Of a stretch of DNA of 64,000 nucleotides, positions 10,846 through 23,300 are shown in pieces. The notes beneath the pieces were generated by a model, which worked only from the letters and a program-made list of their open reading frames with translations, searched no databases and had not been told where the DNA came from. The position numbers were made by a program, and so were the translations under genes. This DNA comes from Chionis minor. Lineage: Eukaryota > Chordata > Aves > Charadriiformes > Chionididae. Location of the stretch: NCBI GenBank assembly GCA_013398295.1, contig VZSF01001518.1, positions 372,001 to 436,000 on the forward strand, in the 5' to 3' direction. Each line of letters opens with the position of its first letter. Position 1 is the first letter of the stretch.

Positions 10846-13327
10846 TCTGCGCTTTAACTATTCCCTTTCCAACCTACCGTCTGTGTCTCTCCTGTGAGGG
10901 CAAATTTATTCCAATAATTTCCAGCCCTCTATTTAGAGATCTATAATGTCAAGAGAGCTTGAACCCATAAACCATGAATTCACACAGAGGTGAAAGCCCT
11001 GGAAGACATTGGTGGATGTGTGTGTTGACTCAGCCGCACCACTGAAACACAAAAATCCAGAATCTGTAGCAGTTATGGGTTAGACATAATGCGCCTTTTC
11101 TTTCGGTCTTTGATTTCCTCCAACTCCATTAGCTGAGCGCCTTCCCACCTGAGAGAGGGCACTGGTGGGGTTGACAGCTCGGGTGTTGAGAGGGGAGGGG
11201 TTTGGATCTGTGCGCTACAGAAGACAGCGTATATTTGGGAGTGATTTCTCGTACATCTAGTACATGTACGAGAAAGCACTGGGTTAGTATCTAAATGCTC
11301 TTAAATATTTAATGAAGAGCCGTGAAGAGGAAATTGGCCACCTTGCTTAACTTGCAAACAGCCAGGCTGTGTTAAATGACAAACACAGCGAGTGTTTAAA
11401 ATGCTAACAGAAAGGGAAAAATAAAGAAAAACAAACACTGAGGTAATAAAGGCCTGAAAGCACCTTTGTTAGTGGATAAATCAGCAGCCTTGCTCTGTGT
11501 GGGAGGTGGGACTGGAGCCCTCCGGGGGATTGTGCCACAGGCTGTGAAGAGAAATGCTATTTTGCAGACTCCTTGGAGAGCACTGCCTGTCCTCAGGACA
11601 AGGCTGGGGGAGAGGGCAGCAGCTCAGATATGTCACCTCCAGTTCTCCAGCTGCTTCTGAAAACCCTGGCTACGGCAAGAGAGAAATATATCCTTTTCCC
11701 TTCCAAAAACTCTCCAAGGATCCACAGTAGTAAAATTAGAAAGCTCTAACCTGACATTTATAAAGAGGAATAAAAAATATTGTGGCGGTGGGTAAGCAGT
11801 TCGTTAAATCAGGCTGGAAAGCCAGAAAAATTACATCTCATGTGAAGAAGCGCAGCCAGGAGGAGATACCAGGAGGAGGGAGGAGTGCTGGATCTCACAC
11901 AGAGCCCCAAAGTGGCCAGGAGGGAAAAGCCACTGCTGGTCCTGGATGCTGTGGCAGCCTGCACGCTTGGGCAATGCACCCGTGCCTTGGTCATGCACGG
12001 AGGGAGGAGAGAAAGGAGCAGAGGACACGACCTTGGACCTCCAAGCAAGGTGAGGAGGAAGACGTGGCTTTGCAAGACCAAGACAGACATGCAAAAACTT
12101 GCAAGCTCTCAGGCACGGCCAGGGCTGACATTGCTCTGACCTTGGGAATCACTGGGCAGGTCTAATCGGCACAAGATGACTTTCAGGGAGCTGCAGTAGC
12201 ACCTGAAGAAGGTTGGTTTTGTGCAGATCAGCCCTGGGCACACTCCCCAGGAGAGGAGCGAGCAAGTTTGGGATAGAGCTTCTCCATCCCAGACGAAGAG
12301 GAGAGAGAAGTTGCCATGTAAGAAAGCTGTGTTGAACTTATTTAATGAGGCTGCCCAGGAGCAAATGTGAAACAAATAAGACTGCTGATGGAAAGTAATT
12401 ATTGCTTAAAAGAGTTCAGTACAGATGTCTTTAAGACAGTTATGAAAGACAGGATTTAACATCTATTCCAATAAAACCTGTGTCGAATGACAGCCAAGCC
12501 CGACACAGTTAATTAAAGTGTGGCATTGAGACACTCATATATGGAAAGTAATAAACAGCTTTTGCAGTTGATTAAACAGGAAAGGCTGGGGCTTTTAATT
12601 TGGCGCAGTAGATATTGGCTGTAAGTACACCTCAGAGTCACAGGTATTATTGCTCCAAACAGGAATAAATATTCAGCTTACCTTCTCCAGCCCAGGAGCA
12701 GCAAGAGCACAGGCATGGGCAAACGAATTGTCATCACCGCCCTGCAATGGCCAACCCCCAACAAGGGTGGATGCCTTCATGGGAGACTTCGGAAAGTGGC
12801 TGATGCGTGGAGCAGGGATGAGCCAGGCCTCTGGAAACTGGTAAAAGTGTTTGGAAATGGACGCTTGTTCTGTTGCAGTTGTTTGGCTTTTCCTCTTCCA
12901 TTTCACAAACGCTCCTTTTGGTTTCTAGACAGAGAAAAAAATGTGCCCAGTGAAATATGACTTTGGGAGTGCAGAGGCTCATTCTTCGAGCGCCCGGTTT
13001 CGTAGTTCATAGCTTTCAGCCATCACCCTCAGCAACGGCCAGATAGGCTGTGTGACAGTCAGGATACACACACACAATAGCACAGCGCCTTGCCCAAACT
13101 TATTTTTATGGACAAAGGAAGAACAATAGAAAAGCAAGAGAAGCATTATATGCACTTCACAATGCCCTGCCATTAACAACAGTCTCCTGAAGACTTTATT
13201 CCTCAGAAAATAGTTTTACTGAACAATTTACCGGAGCCATGAAGAACTAAATCTAGGGGTTTTCCACCTCACTGGGTTTATTAAGCATGATTAACCCTCT
13301 ATGTGAGAACGCCACCAGTAGTGCCCT
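10846..13327. other. Intergenic, no gene seen
   Basis: Unique sequence with the 11.25-kb hairpin and a purine-rich patch near 11.85-12.10 kb, where stops are rare on both strands. No recognisable protein family. Confidence 0.6.
11245..11275. repeat. Perfect 12-bp inverted repeat (hairpin)
   Basis: Arms TTTCTCGTACAT (11,245-11,256) and ATGTACGAGAAA (11,264-11,275) are exact reverse complements round a 7-base loop, CTAGTAC. Confidence 0.95.
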
Positions 13328-14055
13328 TGTTGTAGTTTGGGCTGGATTGTCCCAGTCAGGTAGAACAACAGATGTTCTCTCTCTCCTGCCCTGCTTCAAT
13401 GGGAGGCGAGAGAGAGGAAAAAAATACACACTTATAAGTTTAAAAAGAACTAAACTACTTTAATGAAATATTAATTAGAAAATAATAAAAAGAAAATAAT
13501 GAAATATATACAAAACCGTATCAAGCTTCCAGGATGACAATCACATCACCAGCAGGCCCTGGGGAAGTTCCAGACTGGACTCAGTGATGGATGGGAACTG
13601 GATTGCAGATCTGGATTCCGGATCAGGATCAAAGGCAGATGAACAGACAGAGTCCTCCTTGGAGACCGGCCACTGGCGAAAGAGGTTGATCCTTTGGTCC
13701 CTCAGCTTTTATCCTGAGCATGAGGCAGATGGGATGGAATACCCTGTTGGTCAGTTTTGGGTCACCTGTCCTGTCTGCTCCTCCCCACAGGTGGGACCCC
13801 TCTGCGCTTTTCCGCTTCCCACCCTCCAACAGGGCGAATAACAAAGTTGGCTGCCCTTGGTGGTTATAGCAATAAGGATAAGCAAGGGCTTCTCTGCATC
13901 CCATTCCTTGGCATCAGCTGTAAACATGGGTCTTATCGCTCTGAGAGCCAATGGTTTCTCCACAACATGCTGGTAATTTCAGCAGTTAGAAGAGGCCTAG
14001 CTAAAGAGCAAAGTTACTGAACAAAACTGGTCCTGTTTTACCTCAAACCAGGACA
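13328..14055 (-). mobile_element. Solo LTR of an endogenous retrovirus (ERVL-like)
   Basis: A 728-bp block that on the minus strand starts TGTCCTGGTTTGAGG, a start typical of bird ERVL LTRs, and ends CTACAACA, giving TG...CA termini. It is flanked by GCCCT at 13,323-13,327 and GCCTT at 14,056-14,060, a near-perfect 5-bp target duplication, the length expected for ERVL. No gag, pol or env sequence is attached, so it is probably a solo LTR left by recombination between two LTRs. The short open frames inside it have no retroviral protein signature. Confidence 0.75.
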
Positions 14056-14356
14056 GCCTTTCACTGCTCTATTGTCTGCTATGTCACAACCAGTGGTGAC
14101 ACTGATAGCCCAGGATTTGTGATCGCAGTTCATATTACTCTTTGGGAGTCCCACACTTACTTACAGAATATTTGCATGGATAGGACATATGCAGCCCAGA
14201 CTTTTGTCTGGGCAAGGTCATAAGGCAAAATTTTTATTGTGCATTTTCTTTCTCTGTTAAGCAGCAACACCATGTTTCCCAGCTGTATCTACAGGGGAAA
14301 CAGCGTAGGAAATGAAATCAGAGGAATTCTACTCAAAATATCAGATAAGAACTGCA

Positions 14357-14432
14357 AAATAATATAGCATAATATAATATAAATATAATAAAATGTAATA
14401 TAATATAAAATAATGCAATGTAATGCAATGCA
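14357..14432. repeat. AT-rich low-complexity repeat (AATAT and AATGC types)
   Basis: A degenerate run of AATAT-like pentamers that passes into AATGC/AATGT pentamers. Simple-sequence DNA; no coding content. Confidence 0.85.
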
Positions 14433-16193
14433 AGCTGCATGTTGGTGTCAGAGAACTGATGGCAAAGACAAGAGAAGTTGCTGGATATACAGGCTCATCA
14501 AAGCTAATTATCCCTCACGAACGGATAATATACATGAAATGTTATTATTTGCATAGGATCTTGACTCCCAAAGGAGGATAAAATACATTTGGTTGTGTCA
14601 GTAGGAGTGAGGGGGGCAGGATGGGAAAGGAAGGGACACATTTTTAATGACTTTGTGCTGCTTTCAACTAACAGCCTGACTTCTCCGGGCTCAGGATCCA
14701 AGCCGGGCTCCTCGTCAAATCCGTACTGATCTGTACTAAAAGCAGCAGAGAAAAGTAGCAACTCAAAATGAGTTTTAGTAATGAAGCTGCACTTTAATTT
14801 TTGTAACAATGGATTTTTTTAAAAGGTATGTCAAAGAGAACTGAATTTGGATTCATGAATATGACAGTAAGTGAGGTAACTCAAATTAATTAAATTCTCT
14901 CTGTCTCCTAAGAACTGAATTTTTTCTTCTTCCAGCAGATATAGGTTATATATTGTAGTCTTGCTTAAATCTAAGCATCCACTTTGGATCAACAGTTTTG
15001 CTAGTGAAACTATTCTAAATACACTTTGAATGTATAAAATATTCTCATGAGCAAAAGCTATTTAGAATGAAGAAGATGGGGAAGTAGAGACAGTGTGAAT
15101 CAGTTTGAAATTCTGTGAAATTTTGGTGTATGTATAGGAGTGTTCCTCGCCAAGACCAGCCTGTGCTCTGGCCGTGGGGTATTGCCAGTCTCTACCTTTT
15201 GGGTAACATGAAGAGAAAATGGCCAAATTGTTACTTGCAGCATTAAATCATGGAGAGTCCCGAGGTGTATATGGGAAAAATAAGTTTTTCTCCAGGCTTT
15301 GTGGAGAAAATGATGCTGCTGACAGGGTGATAGAAGACCTGTTGCCTTTCTGGCCTTTGGCCTGTGAGTATCATTTCGCATCCATTTCACATCAGCAGTG
15401 TCCAATGTTCATTACAGTGGTACTGTTGAAAAATGAGAGTAAATAAGATGCATGTATGTATCAGCAAACCATACAGCAACAGGGGTTTACAAGCACTTTA
15501 AAATACATAATTTTTCATTTTTTTCACTTGACTACTCTCAATAGCAATATTGTGTGTTCTTACAAGGGTTTCAGACTGCGGATTTATGCTTTAGTGTGAA
15601 CTACACTGCTACATTCAACAGTAAACATGGTTCAGGAGAAAAAAAAAATAAAAATCTCATGTGTTCTGACTGCACAGTGAACCTAAAAAAAAAATCTATC
15701 ATTAAGAAGCAGGTTTGCTCCACAGAATTTTGAGTAGTCTTTCATTTCCACTGTACATTCTCACACACACTGGATGGTGAACTCCAAGCTCACACAGGAA
15801 ACATCCAGAGACAGGATTTAACATCTTAGAGCATAAAGAAGCTGATTTAATCAGCTCAAAGCATGTTGATAAAATAGTTAAGTAGATTAGATTAAAATTC
15901 CACACTTACAATAAGTTATGAGCAAAGCTCTTTAGTCCTATGGGTAGCATAGTCTAAGGAAAGCACCACGAATACTGTGTTATGTACACTGAATCCATGT
16001 TACTTATATCATAATAAGTGCTCAGTTCCTGGCAAACTTGGAATTCAGAGCACTCCTAAAGAGCAGGTTATGTATGTATCCATTTCCTATTAGAAATTTA
16101 ATTACCTGAGACCAGGCTATGGAAACCAGAAGTTTTGTTTCTTGCTCATGTGCCTGGACTTTGGACGTCATCCATGTATTTCTGTAGCACAGT

Positions 16194-16351
16194 AGAATCA
16201 TAGAATCATAGAATCACTTGGGTTGGAAGAGACCTTCAAGATCATCGAGTCCAACCATAACCTACACTGCCAAAATCACCACTAACCCATGTCCCTCAAC
16301 ACCACGTCCACCTGTCTTTTAAATACCTCCAGGGATGGCGATTCCACCACC
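16194..16351 (-). mobile_element. CR1 LINE 3' fragment
   Basis: Reverse-oriented CR1 3' end of about 158 bp. The ATAGAATC octamer tail is at the low end, followed by GGTTGGAAGAGACCTTCAAG, ATCATCGAGTCCAACC and CCTGTCTTTTAAATACCTCC. A very short copy, truncated soon after the GGTATTTAAAAG block. Beside it is a small ATTCCTAAA-type repeat at about 16,365-16,392. Confidence 0.95.
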
Positions 16352-18363
16352 AGTAGCCTCAAGTATTCCTAAATTCCTAAAAATTCCTAAAAGAATGAGT
16401 GCCACCGCTTGTCATACTGACACGAGAAATACTTACAATGCTTTTCAATATTCAAATAAGAGGCTAAGCAGCACCACAAGTAGTATCACCTAAAGCAGGT
16501 CCATCTCCCTGGTGATCGCTGACAAGTTCCCCCCCCCAAGCCTGGCATGCAGGATGGTTATGGAGAATGCTTAAAAACATTAAAAACTGAAAATACATGA
16601 GAAAAGGTAGGATAACGGAGCACTTTGCAAGGCTGCCGTAGGTTAGGTCAGACGACGTTTTCAGTGCAAACAAACAATTTCTACAAAGTCATAGCAACTA
16701 AAATGCAAGATGCCTTTGTTATCATAAACTTCCATTTCCCTATGTATTCTTTAGAGATATAACTTTTCAGGAACTCCAGTACTTTCTAAGGTTATCATGA
16801 TCCCTTGAGTCCCTCGAAGCAAATATGAATATGTGTGCACAAAGCGCACGGGCAGCCCGTTCCTCAGGAGGGAAGGGAGCCAGCCGAGCCAGCCGAGCCA
16901 GCCATCCTTCGCAGCGCGTGTGCCTGGGCCCTGGAGGAGGTCAGCACAAAGTGGAAGCAGGAGCGAGCGCGAGAGCCATCAGGATGAGGAATGGCAGAAT
17001 TTCAGTTCCTCAGGGCCAGGAAACAACGAGAGCGATGGTGAGGGTGAAGAGGGAGAGGAGAGGACTGGAGTGTGTGTTAAGAGCCGCCGAAACCAGCTGG
17101 AGAGAAAAAGGGTGTGATCGTTGCCATTACCCAGAACAGACCTAATGCTTTAATACAACGATAGCGTTTACACAGAAGCATTTCCCCCCCATCACAAAGG
17201 AGACGTGCGGTCAGGGCATTCCTGGGGTTGCTCTGCATACCCACATTCGCTTCTCATGCTTTCTTTTCTGATCTCTGAAATCCTCTTTAGAGCAGGGAGT
17301 GAACGTGCTTAAATGCTGAGAGGGAGCTGAGGAAAAAAACCCAAATAACCAACAATGGAAAACCCAAAACACCTCACTAGAAGACCTGGGAATGTGACAA
17401 GACACCAGTTATTTAAACCGTCACCCCAGAGAATGCCTGTACCTGTTAAAGAGGTCTTTCTTGCAGCTGCCTTATGACCTAAGTCTCTGAATTCACTGGA
17501 AAACTAGTCATTATTTGGTGCATAGGAGGAGTAATACAAGTACTATTTTTTTTTTATTGTACAAATATGATGCTATGTTTTTTTCCCTGAAGGTTAACAG
17601 CATTCAGCCAATTCCTGAGCACCCCCAAGCACAGTTCAGCGGTGCACCAAACTCCTGGGGTATTTGTTGAATTTCTACCACCAGCAGCCCCAGCGTGCTC
17701 GGTAAATACCATGGACTGCTCTTCCTCAGCCTTCCCTGACTGTAAATCTGTACCGAAGCAGGTCCGCGTTGGTCCAGGCTTTAACAGTTCTTTCTCTTTT
17801 TTTCATCTTTTAGTTTAATTGTAGCAGAGGGGAGGTGGCAGGTGAAGGGGAACGCTATGGATTTCAAACCAAAGTGCATGTAGTGGAAGCTAGGTGGGAC
17901 TTGGACACCTACCTTCTGCACTTGCTGTGCCCCTCAGTTCACTGCCCGAATGTTTTCCGCAGCCAGCCGATCTGCAGTTGTGCTCGTTACAGTCAGTCGT
18001 CAGTGCTAAACTGTTAATGGACTCACTCATCTCGGGAACTACAAATGGAGCACATCATTGCTTTCTTGCTGATGCCGTGAGTATCATCAGACAACTTAAT
18101 CACACACGTACCTGTGGCTCTGCATTTAAAATACGGTTGAATAATGTTGTGCCCATTAAGTGCAGCCTGTTACATGTGTAAAATATGTGACTTGCAGCTT
18201 ATCACCATAATTTTTATCCTAGAAAATGCAATGGTACTCTCTTGAAATAAAACGTGAAAACAAACCTTACTGGTGTTTGGGGGGTGGGAGGAGGTCGGGG
18301 TGGTGAACTTTGCATCTCTCAGGAAGTTTTCAACTGCTTACAAATTGCTTTTGCAACAAGCCC

Positions 18364-18860
18364 ACAGAATCATAGTCCCCGTGGCCGGAATGCCATGAAC
18401 TTCTAGACTGACCCCTTGTGGAGCATAAGACCAACTTGAGTTAAATGTTGCCCAAATTACAGAATTATCTGTTTAGAAAAAACATTTAGTTTTGATTTAA
18501 AGATTTCTAGTGATGGAGATTGCAACAATGCCCCTTGGTAATTTGACTGCATGGTAAATAGCCTAACTGACTGAAACCAAAACCTCAGAACTTAACAAAA
18601 ATACATTTCTATCCTGAAGATCATCAAATTTCACTCATCTGATTCTAAATTAATCCCATGGATCCCAGACTCACTCATATAAACTGCTCTATCCTGTCTC
18701 CTGGAGGGCTCTGTAGACTCGAATCAAATGACCCCTTAAGCTGTTCTTTGTAGTAAGAAATCTGCAAAGACGTAGGTATTTTTTTTATCAACGACCCATT
18801 CCAGTCCCACAGCTTATCTATGCCCTTTCTTCAGTAGCCCTGTGCAAGATACTCTTAAAT
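18364..18860 (-). mobile_element. Ancient, degraded CR1-type LINE fragment
   Basis: Recognised from the old CR1 pattern shared by turtles, crocodilians and birds: a tail-like ACAGAATCATAG start, CTTCTAGACTGACCCCTTGT, the TTTGATTTAAAGATTTCTAG and GTGATGGAGATTGCA block, CCCTTGGTAATTTG, and later GTAGACTCGAATCAAATGAC followed by CCCCTTAAGCTGTTCTTTG. Orientation is reverse. Many substitutions compared with the younger CR1 copies. The far end is uncertain by about 100 bp. Confidence 0.75.
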
Positions 18861-19859
18861 TTCATAGAGTTATTATTTCAGCTTATTAGGCTTAGGAGTT
18901 TTGTTGCACTATTGGCATTACTGATTCATTATCAGCGTTACTGACCTGATGCTTCAATAGATTCAGCCTGCTACTGTGAAATAAGGCAGGGCAGGGGAGT
19001 CAGCAGAGACATTCCTTCAAGCTAACGAAGCTTAAAGGTTTCTCTGGCAGAAATAATTAGGAATCCTTTGTAGGACCAAGTCTTGTTTTTATAGGTATTG
19101 ATATAATGAAATTAGAAACACTGGCTATATTAGATACATTAGATACCGTCTATATGATTCTCTGATGTCCAGAGCTTTGCAGAGAAATTACCTTTTGCCT
19201 TTTTTAGATATGGATATAGCCTTGGTTTTTTCTACTGAAATACGAAGATTTTTGCTCACATTACCGCTTCAGCATGAGGATTAGTTTCTTACAGATTGTG
19301 CCTACCATCAGCAAGGGATCAATGCATGTCTTCATCTACAGAGGAAGATTTATAAGCAAAGAAGTGACAATTTAGAGTTCTGTGTTCATTTGGACTGCAG
19401 TAAGGAGGAGACAGGAAGGAAAGTGGTTCCACAAGTCCTGTGTTGCTCATGGACGTGTTCAGGCAGCAAGCACGGTTCAGAGCTGCAGTGAAAGAAGACA
19501 ACACAACACTGTTGGTCTTCATGCTACCACCCATAGTCTGGTTGGAGATGGTATTCCAGCAGACTCCTCCATGCTCATGAGATGCGTAGCAGGACCGAGA
19601 CGTGCACATCCCAGTGGGGTCACCTTCTCTGCTTCATTTCAACTCTTCCCTTTCTTAAAGGCTGTAGAAAGACCTATGGTTTTTCCATGATGGGTAGAAC
19701 AAGCAGCTTTAAACTTCAGCAATGGAAATTGAGACATAAGCATGACCAAAACCAAAAAGGACCGCAAGTGCTGGAATTGGTTGTTCAAGGACATGGTTGT
19801 CACTCTTCAAAAATGCTGGAGAAATGCCTGTAGAGGCTGGCTCAGCTATAGCTGATACT

Positions 19860-19932
19860 GTTTGGGAAACACGGAGAGGGCAAGATGGCCCCCCGAGGTC
19901 CTGTCAAGCACTGTGATTCTGTATTTGTTATT
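19860..19932 (+). mobile_element. Possible very old CR1 3' tail
   Basis: GAGGTCCTGTCAAGCACTG followed by TGATTCTGTATT resembles the degraded CR1 end (GAGGTCCCTTCCAACC then ATTCTGTGATTCTGT). Only the last 70 or so bases are suggestive, so this is tentative. Confidence 0.35.
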
Positions 19933-20367
19933 CTTAATTAAATAGTTCCCTCCCTCAGTGCTGTCTACAGGGCTTCTGCATCTGTCATGAGTATGACTCT
20001 GTTTTTCTATCATTCAAACCTTGCAAAAACATAACAAGTTTTTAAATTGCAATTCAAACTCTAAAAATATAGTAAGTACAATTAAAAACAACAGTTCAGT
20101 ACAAAGAACTCTGTTTCGTATTGTCTGTATGCATGGAAATCCAGTTGATTTCCCTGATTTTTTTTTCAGCCTGCTACTGAACTGCTTCATAGAGCGTAGG
20201 AAGTAAAAAACCCTAAGAAAGCATAAAGAAATAGAAAGGTATTTGATGACTTTGGAATACGAATCAGAAAGCATTGAAAATAGTTTAGGAAATAAGATGC
20301 TGCTGGTCACCGAGTCCTGCAGACTTTGGCTAAGCATAGATACTTTCTAAAATAGCTGAAAACAAGA

Positions 20368-20397
20368 ATTAAAAGAATCTTATCTGATTCTTTTAAT
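20368..20397. repeat. Perfect 12-bp inverted repeat (hairpin)
   Basis: Arms ATTAAAAGAATC (20,368-20,379) and GATTCTTTTAAT (20,386-20,397) are exact reverse complements round TTATCT. Confidence 0.95.
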
Positions 20398-23300
20398 AAA
20401 TGAAATATATAACGTTATTTACTGGCTAGGCTCCTTTTCTTTTTTAAATCATCCAAGGGACTTCAAGCAGATTACACAGAGAAAACTGGTTAGTAAATAG
20501 GCAAGTGTTGGGATATAACTCTGTTTTCACTTGCTGCACTGGAATGCTGTCAGTATTTTTCAACTGCAAGCAGCAGAATCTGGGACACCTCATTCTGGAC
20601 TTGGCCTGCCTTGCGTAGCACGCAGCTATTATGTCTGCTGGTAATCCTGGCACAGAAAGTGACACACCAAAAAAAAAAAAAAAAAGCCCAAAAAAACTGT
20701 AACAAGAGCCTCTGGAGGTCTTCAGGGTTCAAATGTGTTCCCCGGTATTGTTCAGCTCACTGGTGAAACCTTCTGGGTTGCTAACGGAGGGGAGGAGACC
20801 TCATCCTCTCTTGATGTGCGTATTGAATCTCTTCACAGGGCTCATGTGTCGTCAGTGGGGGTTTATTCGGGTGCTCTGTGGATCCTTGCAAGGACACTCT
20901 GTGAAGCCAAGGCAACTGTTAAGAGCTATTAATTGTCCAATTTATAGGTTTTTATTACGTTCCTGTGTGGAGTGCCCGGTTGTTACCTTGTGCCTTGACT
21001 TCCCTCAAAGCTCCAGCCAGCAAAGGGAAAAATCTGTACAGGTGTATTTCTTCATAAAATCAACATTCAAAATAGACCATGTAGTTGCAAATGGACAAAA
21101 CCCCAAAATCGCAGTTTCATTCTTTCTCTTTTTTTTTTTTTCTTTTTTCTCTTCTCAATTTTAGGTAACTTGCATGCAGCCTTCCATGCACCTCCTGGAG
21201 TCTCCATCCTTTTGCCCACCTCTGAAGCAGTTCTTCTGGAGACAGTCCCTTCTCAGCGCACAATACTTGCTCATGTAGCCAAGCACCATTTGCACGTCCC
21301 CCAAAGGCTAGTCCCAGATTTAATCTTGCTCTCTGAAACTTGCTGTTATAAGACTGTGTAGGTGGTGTTCTTAATTAAGCAGCACATCGTTTCACTTCCC
21401 CTGAGACACAACTGTTGCTTTATTAGGTCAAGAGCCATCTCCTTTCCTGATGGACTAATTAACTGCTCCTCGTCCCAGTGAAGGGTAATGCTTCCTATTC
21501 CCTCCCCTTTGGCTAGTCACCGAGCACATCTCAGTGTGAAGTGTCCTCTTCAGTCACATTTCATATTTCGCATCATGCTGTACAAATAAACACACTTGAT
21601 GCAGCATCTAAATAGAGTTTCAGTGTTCACAGGTTATTTCTTGTTCCTGACTGCTGTGACAGCAGTGTCACTGGAGTGACAACGCATGCGGGGTGACTGA
21701 CCTCAGCACTTTTCTGTTTGGTCGACTGTAACAATTGTTCTGATAATAACGACGTCCGTGAAAATAAGATGCGATACCGTAATATGTGACAAGATTCAGG
21801 CTGTCATACCATATTTATTGGATATGGATAGTTAAACAGGCAATATAATGGCTGTTTTTTGATTACACTGTCATTACAGTCAATGTTTTGCTATTTCATT
21901 TAGCGTTAATGTGCTTGTTAACCTAAATTATTTTATTCCTTCATTAAAATATTCGTTTTTCAAAAAATATATATTTAAAAAATTCTATCTTATATGAGAA
22001 GAAAATTCTTTAAAGTTATTTTCAGATATTGAAATGTGTTATTCACATTTTAAAACACGTACAGCAGTAGACACAAATGCTAATGGATGTATAAACTTCT
22101 TAGCACGAAAAAAAGGGGGTTGTCCTACTGATCATAGTCCCTTAAAAGCAAAGTAGCGTTGTTTGTTTCAATTTTGATATTCCTTAACAAAGGGCACTAT
22201 CGTCCAGTCCGATGTCATTAATTGGGACTATTCAGTGGCAAGAGATGCTGTTCAATCCTGTAACACTTGTTAATTTTTTAGTAAAATGCATGAAGAGAGC
22301 AGTCATATAGTTTGACAGATATTCTTAAAATTGGATAGACAATATTTTGACCAGGCCTATGGACAACAGTAACTTTCCAGTGTGAATCAGTTTTTGGGAA
22401 AAAAAAAAAAAAGCAGTTGCATTTTGCTGGTCTACAGAAGTGGGGCCAAATCTATTGATGGCGGTGGTGTCCCCGTCAGTCCTTCACACGGCATGGTGGG
22501 ACACGAGGACGTGTCATCTGTATTTCTTGCACAGTCCTGCAGTGCACGACACTAGTTTTTAACTGTTGCCACAGGACTAGGGGATTACTTTCAGCTCTTC
22601 CACTTGCTGTGTCCCAGTGACCTTGCATATTTAATCATAATTGGAAGTCAAGTGACTTTTACGAGACATGAATGTTAATTAGCTTTCAAATTGCTGGAGA
22701 GGGTACTTTGTCTGGAGGTCCTCTGATTGTCATAATTAATTAGTTGTGCGAGGTCAGCCTCCTGTCTTGCACAGTTCATTGAGCAGCGTCTTTTCAAATA
22801 TTTATAAAGATGTTTTAGTACCTATCACTGAGAGCTACATTAATGTTTTAATTTTAAGCAGCAAAAAGGACAACCTGATACTGTCAGATACAACTTTGGT
22901 GGTGTATATAACAGCAGTCTCAAATTAGCCTTTTTATTATGCTTTATTTTATTCATGTTCATTAAGAATAGGGGAAAAGACATCTGATTCTGCAATACAG
23001 GAAACAAACTAAAAAAATGAATTAAAGCTACAGTTGCAGAATAATTTACATTACAATACTGTGCAGGGCAATGCACTATTAAGACTTCAGGAATTTCAAG
23101 AAGATTAGAATAGCTAAATGTATGCAGAAAATCATCACACAACTTCCACAAAGGCTCAACATCTTCTGAGGTGTCAGGAAAGACACATCATGGCAGTAAC
23201 AATGCATGAGCCCAATCATGCACACACAGTCAACACCTGAAGAAAGGTCACTGTCTTTTTATGACAGAACTATTTTCAGACTGGATATTGAACTGCAAAA

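Larger units (their letters stand above)
14056..18363. other. Intergenic; GC-rich purine patch at 16.83-17.12 kb
   Basis: Contains the AATAT block and a CR1 fragment. The 16.83-17.12 kb patch has a GAGCCAGCC/GAGCCAGCC short tandem repeat and two overlapping frames of 106 and 94 codons, explained by its purine-rich composition. No gene recognised. Confidence 0.6.

Noticed and set aside
11782..12165. 127-codon plus-strand frame with overlapping minus-strand frames
   Set aside because: Purine-rich, stop-poor composition; open on both strands, no domain, no flanking gene structure seen.
13584..13963. Overlapping frames of 70-91 codons on both strands
   Set aside because: They lie inside the solo LTR and show no retroviral protein motif.
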